Source of the DNA: Rhyacophila brunnea
Lineage: Eukaryota > Arthropoda > Insecta > Trichoptera > Rhyacophilidae
DNA length: 64,000 nt
NCBI GenBank assembly: GCA_022495005.1
Contig: JAGYXB010000687.1
Span: forward strand, 1,488,001 to 1,552,000
Direction of reading: 5' to 3'
Below the pieces are notes generated by a model. It ran no database searches, was not told where the DNA came from, and saw only the letters and a list, made by a program, of their open reading frames with translations. Shown in pieces: positions 46,399 to 58,687 of this stretch (position 1 is its first letter; every line of letters begins with the position of its first letter). The translations under genes and the position numbers were made by a program.

Positions 46399-47675
46399 AT
46401 GGTGGTAGGGTGAAAGTGATTCGTAGTTTGGTGTTGGTTTTGTTTAGGTATTGAAACGGGCATTGTAGCAAAAAAAACTCCAACACATGCAAATCGTCCA
46501 TGGTGCCACGGTTAGTGCTTCGAAAGAAAGTACCTATATACCTTTTCGACGGCCCTCTGTAGAATAATTATTGTACTAAAGTATGTATACCTATTTACCT
46601 ACAATATGAGTGTTTTTTTAGGAACTAGGTAGTTCGTGAAACACTGGACGAAAGTAGCAAATTTATGCAAGTACACGATGACGAATAGCCGTGCAGTGTA
46701 ATAATTACTCGAATTTCGAAATTATTTCCTGGAAAAATTTCCAGACGACGTATTTCTGGCAATGTTTCCATGGCATCAATTAAAAGTTCGTACCTAGTTT
46801 GAAATAACGCGGGAATCAAATTACAGTATCAACAATATTCGCATACACAATATATTATCAACATTCTGGTCACATAACATAACATAAACTAATGGAGCAG
46901 CAGTGACATAATAATTAATTAAAATGCAGTAAAAAACACAGAATATTTATCCACATCTGTTCGCAATACTGCTGTCGAAAAGAGGCCATTAAAATTAAAA
47001 ATGATTCGAAAAATGTGGTTATGAAGATCGTAAAATTGATTGTCAACTAGGGCAATATTATTTTATTTTTAGTAAATATTTTTTTCATTGATTTAACTTT
47101 CACCCCACAATATATTTGGAAAAAAATGTGAGGCACACCCTTCGTATTCCGGGTTCTTGCTCGGCTTTACTGATTCAAATACTAATTACAATGAAATTAT
47201 TACCATAATATTACTTGAATTATCTGTAGCGCAGGAGAGAAAATATAATATGAAAATGAGTAAGAGAGAGTGGAACAGGCAAAAGGCATATTAGACTTGC
47301 ACGTAAGTGAAAATTCTTAATTTGAAAAATTGGAGGAATCGTTATTTTAATAGAGTCCTGAAAAAAACAAATGATACTCTCAAAAAATATTGACGAATGC
47401 TTACAGTGGGGCGATATCATAATATTGAGTATATTGATTTGATATTGACACAATTAATTTGTGACAGATTGCCGGAAAAATATAAGGAAGCATATTAATA
47501 TGGTTTCAGATAGGAAAGTATTTTGAAAACTATATATCTCTGAAAATATCAATTTCCATAATAATATTATTATATTCGATTCACATCTTAGTGGATAAAT
47601 CGAAATTAAAGTGTTAAAAAATCAACAGAGTGGCATTTAGATAAGAAATTACATAGTATGTTACCCAAGAAATTT
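46399..47675. other. Intron sequence, nothing recognised
   Basis: The - frames 46625-46819 and 47220-47453 show no domain. AT-rich otherwise. Confidence 0.4.
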
Positions 47676-47803
47676 ATTATTTTTATTCGACCATGTCCGA
47701 TCCTAATAGGATCATATGGGCCTCCACAGAGTAGATGTTTGTATTAACAGATTTTGTTTTTACGAGAAATGGATGTCAGCCACTTGCTCAACCTATTATC
47801 TAT
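47676..47803 (-). repeat. tRNA-derived SINE, family B, 5'-truncated
   Basis: ATTCGACCATGTCCGATCCT, AATAGGATCATATGGGCCTC, CACAGAGTA, TACGAGAAATGGATGTCAGC and CACTTGCTCAACCTATTA match the tail half of 23974-24214 almost base for base. The tRNA head is missing, as in a 5'-truncated retroposon. Confidence 0.85.
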
Positions 47804-48659
47804 AATCAATTATATATAATCAAAGTTAAGAATTTGATTTACAATTACAAAAGGTGGTCTCCAATATTAACGAATTCTTGTTAAGAAATGTCCGCGTAAT
47901 TAGAATAATTGTATCGGTAAAGCTCACCGCCCGTATTTCGTTGGTTGTGGATTAAACTCCCATATGTGGTGGTAACAGACAAAACTAGGATGTTTTTATA
48001 ATGTGTATGTTTGCGAGATTGTTCCGAATTACGTACTATATTCTTGATGGTTGCATTCTTAAATCTTAATGCATTATTTATTCATTATGTAATTAAAAAT
48101 GAATTTATTAAATTTGTTGTAACAATTAAAGTATCATTACATGTTTATATGCTGTACCTTTTTTGCAATACAAAAATGAGCATTGGTTATTTTTTTTTTA
48201 TTCTATAGTAAGTTATATAAATAAATCCTGCCATGTTGACCAACTTAGCGTTTTTTCTTTTTATAGATTTTTTTTAAAGGGAAGCGAGTCACATGAAACG
48301 AAACACATCGTTCAACTAGCATTAAATCCACACTGAACAGGATTACATTTTTCACAGAAGTAGATTTTTTTCGAAAACGAACGTTGAGATTCAGTGGACA
48401 CCAATAAAAAGCTCTCGGCTTCGAGTGGATGTTAAAAAAAGTCCTGCTAAATTGTAAAAGCTTCACGTATATATGTGTTTTGTTAGATTTAGCTTCCTAT
48501 TTTCGTACTAAGTACCTACTAGTAAACTAGTTAAAGAAAATAGGTTATGTTAATCGCTTAATTAATATTATTATGTATTTAAATCTCACAAAAACTGTTA
48601 AAATACCCATTTTTATATAATAGTAAAAATAAGTTATTTTCCATTAAAACTCTTAGAAC
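47804..48659. other. Intron sequence, nothing recognised
   Basis: AT-rich, with overlapping short frames of no recognisable kind. Confidence 0.4.
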
Positions 48660-48870
48660 GTAATGGCATAGTCATATTCTCGACTCCACGTGGTACAGTC
48701 TTGCCATCTGAGCTTCGGCCGTTCAGGTCTTCTCTTGTCCTCATGTCATAGGGTGTGTAAAAAAACTCATCCGGCAATTTACCTATGCATGTGGCCGATC
48801 CAGCGCAATCTGTTCATTTTCATATCCCACGTGACTTTTCGCATTTCAAAAAGTGTGTACACAGGGAACA
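48660..48870 (-). pseudogene. LINE reverse transcriptase C-terminal fragment
   Basis: On the - strand MRKVTWDMKMNRLRWIGHMH carries the L-R-W-I-G-H-x-x-R motif. It continues, with stops, into HEDKRRPERPKLRWQDCT, the R-x-R-P-K-x-R-W-x-D segment after that motif in non-LTR elements. Frames change and only the 3' part is left. Confidence 0.6.
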
Positions 48871-49132
48871 CAAACTGAATGGGAACTGGCTTACTCAACT
48901 GGGCGTGATATAAAAGGCAACGGATCTCGAGTGTGGAAGAATACGGGATACTATTAAACTGGAATATATTATTTTCAATAGTTACGTATGTATGATAATA
49001 ATGTGCATTAAAGTTTGTTACGTAAATGTAACGTGCATCCAATATTGAACTTTGTCGGCATGCTTTGTTATGCTTCATAATATTGGTCCATGGCGATGGC
49101 TTTTACATTTTTTTTATTAATCTGTTCTGTGT
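48855..49132 (-). repeat. Dispersed repeat family E, copy 3 (inverted)
   Basis: On the - strand ACAGAACAGATTAATAAA, a middle that has diverged, CCCGTATTCTTCCACACTCG and CCAGTTCCCATTC match family E (30980-31242 and 33057-33352). It directly adjoins the LINE fragment, so family E may be a LINE-derived segment. Confidence 0.6.
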
Positions 49133-50454
49133 GTGTACAGCACCTCATTATAGCACGCCCTTCGAATGCACTTTTATGTTTTGATAATATTTATATAGCT
49201 TAGTCTAAATAATTATATTAATTAGAGTAATATTAACTATATTTAGGCATTATTTGAGTCAGTAAGTACTTGATCGATTACCAAAATAATAAATACGTTC
49301 ATTATGTTCTAAAAAAAGGAACGTCTTATCTAATTAAGAAATCATCTAAATCTAAATGCAAGATACTAAAATAATAGATACGAGTGAGTCCTAATATAAG
49401 TATAGAAATATATACTTACTTAATTTTACGTAATATTAATAAATTGTCCTTGGTGCTTATTATTTTTATTTATCTAATAATACTAGTGGGTAATATAATT
49501 TTTATGGCAGATAAGAATGTTTAATTTACTGGATTTATTTAATAAAAATCGGCTATGAGATAAGATTATAGTGATTTAAATTTGTGCGGTGATTCAAATT
49601 AATAATCATTAATCAGTTAACCAAACGCACTATAATAATTCATTATACATAGAAATATGAATTAAATGTATTTAAAAAATACTCACGCTAAATAAATGGG
49701 TTTTTAATGTTTCCATTGAATTACTTAAACATTATAATATACAATGCAATTGCTACGAATGGTGTGAATTGATGAATTAGTAGGCAGGTAGAAATTACAA
49801 TGTGTAGTGCCATCTTTAAATACTAGGTACTGTAAAATTATAGGTCTGTAATCGACACATATCTATGAAAATACCTGGCGCTACACTTTGTACAAATAAA
49901 AAAGTTTCTATACAAAAATAATATTTAAAGTAAACTGACAATACTGTAATATTTCCGAATTATGTCGAATATATCGGAACACATTGACGATAAGTTACAA
50001 GTTAGTTTGTTTGTATTTATTGTTTTCTTTTGTTATAATCGTATACCTTCGCCTAACAGGCAGTCTTCGCCACTGATTTAAAATGGTGTGTACTATTTTC
50101 GCCGTAGTCTATCAATTTTTCTGTCATCGTGATAAATAAATTATTATTGGCGAGAAAATAATGTATTTAGTTATTTTAAATCAGTCCCAGTGTTGCCGTC
50201 GTAAACTTTTAGAATGTCTTCGGAATTTCTTGTTCTATTTAAAACCTCACAGTTTCATCCAAGAGCTTTTAGAAGTGTCTTAGAATAGAATATTAAGATT
50301 CATTTATTTTAGATTGTGATGACATGACCATCTAATTTTCTTTCGCATTTCCTCAACCTAAACGATGTATTATTTAACTATAGAATTATCTAGTTATATG
50401 AAAGTCTTCGTTGTGACAGACTTTAATATGCATGTCGACCTAAACACAATTTGT
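49133..50454. other. Intron sequence, nothing recognised
   Basis: AT-rich. AACAGGCAGTCTTCGCCACTG at 50057 looks like a solitary worn end of the CAGTGGCGAAG hAT family. Confidence 0.4.
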
Positions 50455-50640
50455 CTCAGCTTGTAGGAGGATCTCTGAGCATGAAAACAAAGTGTTCCAT
50501 GTTTTGTATTTCGCCACATCTGCAGGATTGGTCAGGCAAGTAGCTCCATTTATGTCTAGAATTCTTCCTATCATGGTTCGCAGTCAGCTGAGGGCTTCAC
50601 ATGACCCGAACTCTGGACTAGCTTTAGTTATATAGTGTAA
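50455..50640 (-). pseudogene. Possible LINE C-terminal zinc-binding tail
   Basis: On the - strand PDQSCRCGEIQNMEHFVF resembles the C-x-C-G-x-x-Q-(T/N)-M-E-H tail of some non-LTR polymerases. Upstream frames show GSCEALS and RTMIGRILDINGAT. Short, frameshifted, low confidence. Confidence 0.4.
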
Positions 50641-53443
50641 GATATTTAGGTGTATATACAAAGTAAAGATGTTGAATAAAACATAATTCCATGAATGTGA
50701 AGATTTCATTTCGCATTTATTTGTCAGGGTAGACTGAGATATATGGCTTTGTTATAAGAAGTAACTTACACCGAAAGTCAAAATAGGCCACTATTTTTTT
50801 TTCCAAACAATGGATCCAATACTGCCAACACAATATTATTCGAATACCTATTATACCTATACTAAAATCGTCCTCGAATAGCTGTTATATTTAATATTGT
50901 AATTCAAAACGTTCATTTTATGATCCTCTTAGTTGTCCAACTTGTCAATTAATGTGGGATGATCACTAAAAAGCGTGTACATTCTGTTGTAAAAAAATAT
51001 TATTTCATTGATATTTTGCAGGGGAAGTATTAACCATTCTTATTGTTATTTCCTTAACCGGCTTACGTGAAAATAATTTTCACAGTAACCACGAGGTTAC
51101 GACCTCGTCGTATCACTTGATTTGTATTGCATCACTTATAGTCTGCCGAAGAAGTAAGAAAAATAGATATTGTGGATCCCAGTGCTTTAAACTGAGATGT
51201 AATTTCCCCTTACCGTCGCGCAGTAGGCTCGCTGCGTAGTGGAGGAATAGTTTGACAGTGAGTGCCCAAAATATCACAAACACTTTTATATTGATGACGA
51301 ATGGGAAATTGAATATTTCTTTGTAGTGGACAGTGTCAACCGTTTTTGATTAATTTTTATCGTCTCAGTGTCTCTGGCATGGTCAAAACTCATTCGTAAA
51401 AAACCTTTTTTCAGTACACTATATTATTATAATAGTGTTTTTAGCACATCTATGTCTTGTAAGGTGTAACTTATTTTGAATGACGTATTTATTGATTGGG
51501 GTTTTAAAAATACGCCATATATACTTATCTCATTTAATTATGTATTAAAAACTAAACCGTATTGCTTTGTAAATAGTCCATTTAATGTATTATTCTTTTA
51601 ATCTTTTCTTATCTTGCTATCGATGTCGTTCAGCATGTTTCTACAATCCTGATACCATTTTTTAATCTATCATTGATTGGCATATATAATAATAACAATA
51701 CTGTCATAGTGCATACGCTAAATCGGCTAAATGATAAACTAGTACGAAAATATCCATTACTGATTGCAATGAAAAATTGTGAACTCACCCGGGGTGGATT
51801 AATAGTGGGATATACTTACTAAGTCAAGGTCGTCTATAATTAGATTTCTATTGCATATTTCGTTTAAATTAATTAACATTTTTTTTTCTTCAAACAACCA
51901 TCATTTTCTATAAATAATTTACCATATTGCATTAAGTATTAGCAATTACTAGCACTGCGATATAAATCCAGTTTCATGCCGATTTACAGTAGGTAGTGAA
52001 AAACATTTTTGATAAACACAAGCTTGAGAAAATCACATACCTATACCGTAATATGCAAATTATTAAAAATATTTTATGTCCCAACACTGATTTTAATTTT
52101 AATGGCATATCCATTATCAGACTCAGACATGTCCATATTAATTAAATGCAACGAAACAATGGTTTTTACTTACTAAATACTTACATGTTATTTTTTGACA
52201 CATTTTCTGTATAACAAAATTTGATATATTATATTATACCGGTATTAATATTCGTACAGTTTGATGCAAATACATACAATCTTATGCAGTTATTTGTACT
52301 TTTCTTTATAATCAGAAAAATGGTAAAGTTTGGGGTTGATTTTATGTCACATAGTATGTATTGTGACCGCGTCGGTAATCATACCCGAAATCCCCAGTTT
52401 GAGTATCCATTGCCCTGTTCATTGAACTACGAAGGTAAGCTTTTTAAACTGGATACACAAGATGTTGAAAAAAACTTTGCTCCATCTATATAGAATATAG
52501 ATGTATCCTAAACGTATGAAAGTATAACAAAAACTTGAACCTCGGGTCATAGTTTACCTACGAGTGACTTCACATTGCGAGTAATTTGAAAACAACTTCA
52601 CACTATGAGATGTATTTGACAATTTGCATGATGAGTAGATAAGCGGTCAATAATACAATACTTTGCCATTCCTACTTAGTTTAAAAAAGTTGCTAATTAT
52701 TTTATAACTTCACGCGAGTAAATAAAAGGTGTAAAGAAAACGAATGGCGGAGGAACTCGGAAATGTCAATTTCTTAATTTTAGTTTACCTACCAATATTA
52801 CCATACTTCATTCGTTTAAATGTTCTAATATAAATATGTAGTAGGTACCTATATAATATGCAGTCCAAATTATTGTAAAATTAAGATAAACTCTCATTTT
52901 ATCGACGAATTTGAGTTAAACCCTATCCATTTAATCCAATTGGAGTCATATAACACGACGAAAATCGTCAAAATAAATTTATTTACTCAACTAGTCATTC
53001 ACCCCTCACCCTAAACACAATATTAAAAGCACATAAACCTCCAAAATGCACGTAATTATTATTAGGCACTATGGAAACGGAGGCACACGAAAACAAACCC
53101 GGCACCGTGCGTTCGTGTCTAGACACAATCGATGCAACCCCACCTTAATAAGTCGCCTATCAAAGTGCACCCCATTTTTGGGTAGAGAGACTGCACCCTT
53201 GCATAGGTTACGGTATAAAAGGTAAGCGCGCAGGTAAAATAATGCACCGTCACGGGCCAACAGGTTCTATTGTATTTTTTCCCACATCTACCTTACTATG
53301 TCGCGTGTTTACTTTGTCGTGGTAATGACATACCCATGTCTCACCTACACAATGTATTTTGTAGAGGCGATTTATTAATGGTATTTCAATAAATTTTCAA
53401 ATTCATGGACACTTGAGTATTGAGGATTGAAAAGATCCACGTA
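50641..53443. other. Intron sequence with one SINE scrap
   Basis: At 51986-52084 TAGTGAAAAACA, ACACAAGCTTGAGAAAATCA and TTTTATGTCC match the tail of SINE family A on the - strand. The frame 53069-53260 (-) lies in a GC-richer patch but has no known domain. Otherwise unrecognised. Confidence 0.4.
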
Positions 53444-53446
53444 TAT

Positions 53447-53836
53447 ACTGCCCTTCTAAGGAAGAAGGCAGTAACTGACTCTCACTCACTTTCAAGATAA
53501 ATGACATAATGTGTTTTTTTTAACTTTAGTACTTACTGTGAATTAATAAAAAACGGTGATAATTTTTATTAGTAGGATGTTAAAATACAAATAAATTAAA
53601 AATAAACAAGCAGTAACTGCAATAAATAGGTGCAATTACTGGCTTTTTGCTAAGAAATTTGTATTATTTAAGCAGATGTCCATTTTTTTCACTAAGGATT
53701 TTAATGGTATTTTAGTGATAATTATGATTTTAAAGTGAACAGAATATATAGCTTTCAAAATTACCTAACAGATGGCATTCATAACTCAAATATCACAAAT
53801 TTTGCGAGTTACTGCCTTCTTCCTTGGAAGGGCAGT
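53447..53836. mobile_element. MITE with self-complementary 30-bp ends
   Basis: Left ACTGCCCTTCTAAGGAAGAA plus GGCAGTAACT and the complement of the right end differ at one base over 30. TAT adjoins both ends (53444-53446 and 53837-53839). Each end is itself a hairpin: ACTGCC...GGCAGT. The AT-rich core is non-coding. Superfamily unknown; a TA or 3-bp duplication would fit Tc1/mariner or Harbinger. Confidence 0.8.
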
Positions 53837-53939
53837 TATAGATGACCAAGTTTAATAGATAGTGTTACATCGTAATAGTATATCGCGATTCGGGAACAAG
53901 TGTGGACCGATATATTATTTATTATAATCGTGATTGATT

Positions 53940-54350
53940 GACTAAAGCAATTTGATTTTTGTTTGAAATTGGCACCGTTTTACCACATTGCGTTATCTCC
54001 CGGCGAAAGTAATAAAATAATACAAGCGCTTCGATTTTAGATATTTGAAAAAGGGTCAATTGCCCCCTACACCGTGTCACTGTTATGTTTGCAAGTAGCC
54101 TATTCAAAATGTAACTTTCCCAGGTTCGTTTTTTTTTGGGCATAGAGAGCGTGTTATCTCGAGCTCCCCCTATACCTTAAAAATTAATTCCATAACCGTG
54201 TATAATTACATAACAATTTACTTTGATATAAACTAGTATCAAAATAAATGTTTTTGGTCGAATCCGACCGCAAATGAAGTACCTATTATCTATTACTTAC
54301 GCCTCAAATCCTGCCATTCCCCATAAAGTACCATAAACCTAGTGTCATAG
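53940..54350 (+). repeat. Dispersed repeat family D, copy 2
   Basis: Same orientation and block order as 21417-21785, about 65 to 70 percent alike by eye. Extra A/T-rich insertions lie in the middle. Its - frame 53922-54143 is not conserved in the other copy. Confidence 0.65.
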
Positions 54351-55730
54351 TGGGTATATCGACTTTAAAATTAAAAATTAGATTGTAAATTATTATTCTT
54401 AACAGTTTTCAACATTCTATAAATGATTTAAAAAATACGACATATTATAAAACAACAGATTCATAAAATATAAATGCTAAAGCCAGCCGCCGTAGATCAA
54501 GGCTTTGAATCCACTTTCGGTTTATTACCTAATGACGGACAGATCATAAAACCGCAATACATACCAGATCGGCTGAGTGTCCTCAGATATTACCAATATT
54601 CAAAGCGCGTCTTATTTACATGTTAAACTTCAATAAAAAATAATCGTGATAGAAAAAATACCAGGTGGCACTGCCACCTGTCAAAATTCTTGTCGATACG
54701 CCCAATAATACTATTTAGCTAACAATAATATCATAAGCAAAACAATTTAGCAAGTCGATTTGAATACAAATGTCCAACATGGATTTTAAGTATCTGTTTC
54801 GATAAAGCCGGTGTATTTTACGTGAACAGGTTAAGAAGCGTGTGAGCGAAATTCATATACGAGACTAAGCTATTAAGTGCAGCGCGCATGAAAGGGATGC
54901 AATGACATTATTGGAGGGATGCAACATGGGTGTTATATTTATTCGATCGCGCAAAAAAAGACGCAAAGTCTTTCACATGCAAATGTACGTGCGTCAGTGA
55001 GATACAGCTTATATATTACAGGCAGATAATAATGTACTTTTAAAATAAATAAACAAATAAAGTAAATTTATTGCTGAGAGAGAAAGTCTTCCAGATTGTC
55101 ACTAATTATAAACACCAATGCTAGTGGTCAAATTGATAATATTACCTGTCTCTTCTGTCAAAAAAGAGTAGGTATTATTAAAAAATGTACCACCCCGGTC
55201 CTAAGTAATTTGGTAGTTACATCTATGTATGTACCTGCATACCGATCGGGTCTGCCTAGGGAAAGTGAAAACAGAGCTATACACTTTGTCGTGATAACAA
55301 TTCGGTTATAGATTTTATGGCACGCTCCGTTTAATTCATACATATTCATATTATATATTCATATTTATGTACCTACATACTTACGTGTAATGTCACTTTT
55401 TTTTTCACTAACCATTATATACTAACTCTACCTACATAGTAAGTATATTATTATCAATCAATACATAAAGTCATAGTATTACCAGCATGGTATTTCCACT
55501 TACTAGCTCCTAATATTTTGTTTATTTCATTCACAATGTATTCATTAACATTACCTATAGGTAGTAAAATAGTCTAACTGATTTTTAATTTTCAATTTTA
55601 TCGGTAGGTTTGTTCGAGTATATACGAGGAAAGATTGTTGGACATCCATCGTTAACGGTTAAATTTTAACTCATATGCAGAGTGAAGCTAAGGCAAATAT
55701 AGCAAATAACCATGCCCTACCAGGGGTTCT
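54351..55730. other. Intron sequence, nothing recognised
   Basis: CCAGGTGGCACTGCCACCTG at 54661-54680 is a near-exact 20-bp palindrome. The opposed frames 55096-55311 and 55158-55349 overlap and have no known domain. Confidence 0.4.
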
Positions 55731-56340
55731 TAACCTTATTGGGGTCGTGGGCGCATTTGAGATTTAGTATAATAGTGGGGTAACGCCGGATTTCTAAAAC
55801 AAGATTTTTTATAATAAATATTATTATGTTGCATATTGTGTTAAATAATTTTATGTCACCAACCACTATTCATGTACTGTATTTTCGCTTTGAAAGGTTT
55901 TAATACAGCTAATCGTTTCTGCTATATTATGTTAATTTTTTTAATTTTGACTTTGATTTTGATTTTGAAGTTTGACGTTTTGATATGAGAAAATTTTTAA
56001 TCTTTTCCAAAATATCGGCCAAGAGTGCCCTGGCTTAACCATCTTATATCTATATCTAAAATAAGGTCAGCTTGTGAGGAATTGTCTTTTTCTACGAAGG
56101 CTTCAAGCACTCCCTGTGATAAAGAATTTATTCGATTATTGTTTATTATTTTCAGAACGACATACATGACATATTCAAATGATAATATTTTAGCACATAA
56201 TGCTTCTTGATGATTACTTTGATAATACAAGTACGTGAAAGATTCATCTCTCTTGCAATGGGAAATGAATCAATTCTTGCAGCCAATCATTGCTGGAGCA
56301 CCATCAGTAATTATTGCCGATTCCTTGTGGCGCATGGAAA
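55731..56340 (-). mobile_element. Partial hAT element carrying transposase sequence
   Basis: The left terminus CAGGGGTTCTTAACCTTA at 55731 is a typical hAT end. On the - strand a transposase middle section follows at 55997-56340. The other end and the duplication were not found, and the transposase C-terminus between 55731 and 55997 is gone, so the copy is truncated and internally deleted. Confidence 0.7.
55997..56340 (-). pseudogene. hAT transposase fragment (FAM200/ZBED5/SCAND3-like)
   Basis: Right to left on the - strand: ESAIITDGAPAMIGCKN at about 56325-56275, a stop, then NHQEALCAKILSFEYVM (about 56215-56165), VVLKIINNNRINSLSQGVLE and DIDIRWLSQGTLGRYF near 56050-56005. This is the order of the catalytic-core region of domesticated hAT-like proteins: (T/S)-D-G-A-P-A-M, H-x-E-A-L-C-A-K-x-L, V-V-K-I-I-N, D-(I/V)-R-W-L-S-(R/Q)-G. 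The D in TDGAPAM belongs to the DDE set. A stop codon and the missing N- and C-terminal parts make it dead. About 110 of some 600 residues remain. Confidence 0.85.
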
Positions 56341-56696
56341 TATCTACCCTACTTAATTTCCTCTATCTACTGGATCCTTTCTAGTAGATACTAGCGCAAC
56401 GCGATTTTGTCCACTACTTATTTATTGAAATTCAAATGTTCAATGTGCATAGGACCGAGAGAAGTGGAATTAGCTAGTAGATGCCTTTATGTAACAGTGT
56501 AGATATATCAGTAGGAATGGATCAGTAGGACAATGATCATGGTTTGAATTAATTATTATGATATATCCAGTTCGTTCTGTTTTCTCACCATGTGACGTAA
56601 GGCTGATAAGCTGTAGATAAATCACAATTACCGATCTAAGAAATAATCCTACATAGAGTGAGGAAATAATAACGTACAGCTTTTTTTTTCTTCCTA

Positions 56697-57010
56697 GATG
56701 CCTTCATGGATACCTCGCATTTACTATCGAGGTTTCTTAAGGACTTTGGCACGCAAACTACTCTACTTGATGCTAGTCAAATGAAAATTGTGCCGGCTGA
56801 GAGAATATGCCTTATTGAAAACTGTTCTTCTACCCGCATCGGGTATTGCTAATTTAAATTCGGCCAGGGCCTATGAAACCGCCTTGCAAAACCCTGGAAA
56901 ATTCTTAGTAGCGCAAGGCGGAGGTGATTCTGATGAATATTTTGTCGTATTCATTGGGAACTGAGGACTGCGATTTGTAGTCGAGTTTTTTCCCCGTGGT
57001 AAAAGAAATG
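56697..57010 (+). pseudogene. Unassigned coding-like segment with a frameshift
   Basis: After a strong acceptor-like tract (TTTTTTTTTCTTCCTAG to 56697) one frame reads MDTSHLLSRFLKDFGTQTTL, then DASQMKIVPAERICLIE, and stops at TAA about 56850. A second frame takes over without a gap: KTVLLPASGIANLNSARAYE, then TALQNPGKFLVAQGGGDSDE and FFVV-like residues to a TGA near 56962. Amino-acid usage is balanced, unlike surrounding chance frames. I do not recognise the protein. It could be a dead retrocopy, a transposon exon or a real last exon (first frame only). Confidence 0.35.
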
Positions 57011-57119
57011 TCGCATAGGACTGATATTTTGAGCATATACTTATCCTATCTTATATGATTGCAGTCACTGGATCTGAAAGGCATGAATCGTCTTTACATG
57101 TCACCATTTATTATTTTTA

Positions 57120-57480
57120 TTCTTTTTATTACATCAATACAGAAATTAAAAAGTGCATCTCTTCCGGCCTCGTTTGCCATGGTCCCCGGAAGGTCTCGAA
57201 TGTCCGCATCTTCCATCTGTAATTAAAAGTTCAGGTTGTGCCACTCCTTGCTAAAGATTTGACAATCTAGGAGTAAATGTAGGACGTCCTGGTCGCTTCC
57301 GTCGTCGCATGGACACTTTCCATCAGATGTTATTTTAAACCGGTGCAGGTATGCTCGCATGACTCCGTGACCTGTAAGAATCTGAGTCATCTCAAAACAC
57401 AGCCCCTTATGCACCCTGACGTCTCGTGCTGCTAAAATTGAAGGTAAGGTCGCCTCCTGATGCGCGTGGCATGGGTAACT
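57120..57480 (-). pseudogene. C-terminus of a LINE (R1/Jockey-like) polyprotein
   Basis: On the - strand MTQILTGHGVMRAYLHRFKI, then SDGKCPCDDGSDQDVLHLLL and DCQIFSKEW. This is the Q-(L/I)-L-T-G-H-G-x-(F/M)-x-x-Y-L-x-(R/K)-F motif followed by the C-x-C-x(7-10)-H-x(3-4)-C zinc-binding tail that closes the ORF2 of many R1, I and Jockey elements. The frame is open from 57414 to 57223. The reverse transcriptase itself is missing. Confidence 0.8.
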
Positions 57481-58283
57481 TTAGTAACTAATTACAGTCA
57501 AAACAAATGCCAATCTTCTAAAAATTTCACTAAGTAGTTACTTTGTAAGTAGAGTACGTTACGTATGTACGTAATATTATTTTGTAGTGACGTCTTTTTC
57601 GTCTCATCTCCTGTAGTATTCGCTTTTTCGAGAATCATGTCACGATATCCTAGTTTTAACAACATGTGTGACATTTACTTCAATGAAACATGTCTTTATA
57701 TAAATATCCGCACAATTTTGGCACCCAGATGATGTTCTGTTCATGGCACTTCAAAAAGAACTCTGGTGAGCATGATTCAATGCTCCGGTGAACCAACTTT
57801 GCGTGGATAAATAATATGCTTAGACATTTTTTCCACTCGTGTAAAAATCACGTGACCCTAAGTCCATTAATTTATAATATGTTTTATAATATAATATATT
57901 ACATGTTACGTATACTTTGCGAAAAGTTTAAAGAGCTTTTCAATGTCTTCTGGCGAAATATTATACTGTTTACAATAATTTATTGTGTTGAAAGATTTTT
58001 ATTAGATATCTACATAATAATACTACGTCATTGAGTTGATAAAATTTGCATGCTTATTTGAATAATTTAGTTGATTAGTCGATTTCTTAATTCATGAATG
58101 TCATAATTGACATATTATTTATGAGAACAATTATTATTATCGTTATGACAGATAGGTAAACATTGGCATCGTCCATATACTTTGGACGTACACATTTTTT
58201 TGCACATCAAATAGACACCAGGATAATTTAAAAATATAATATGAAGTTTTTATAATAAAATTCTCTTTTCATACTCAGAAAAA
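57481..58283. other. Intron sequence, nothing recognised
   Basis: The + frame 57816-58034 is AT-rich and hydrophobic with no domain. No repeats recognised. Confidence 0.4.
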
Positions 58284-58345
58284 TCCTAAAACATATATAT
58301 ATACGGTATTATACCCATATACATATACCGTTTTAGGATTTTAAT
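58284..58345. repeat. Inverted repeat with TA-rich loop
   Basis: AAAATCCTAAAAC and its exact complement GTTTTAGGATTTT enclose about 36 bp that is itself TATAC/GTATA-rich and partly self-pairing (ACGGTAT with ATACCGT). It could be a tiny MITE or a hairpin. Confidence 0.6.
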
Positions 58346-58687
58346 ATTGGTCTCCTTCCCATTGCAACACGCGCAAAATGAACGACGATAATATTCATTT
58401 TTTATTATCTTGTAAAGAAGATCGACGACACCCGTTTTTTTACCAAAATTTAAAAATAATATTATTTACACAGCATTAGCACCTGTGTACCGAAATTCAA
58501 GTCTCTCGAAATATGAGAAAAGATTTTGAGCGAGATAAAAAAAAGTTTATCTTTTCATATTTATATAGTAGATTGAATCACTAGATAGGTAGTTAGTTAC
58601 ACATGCCCATAAAATACAGTTATATGAAGTTAATAAAATTTATTGATCCATTGTTGTATGGCGAATAAATTTCTTACTGAATAATAA

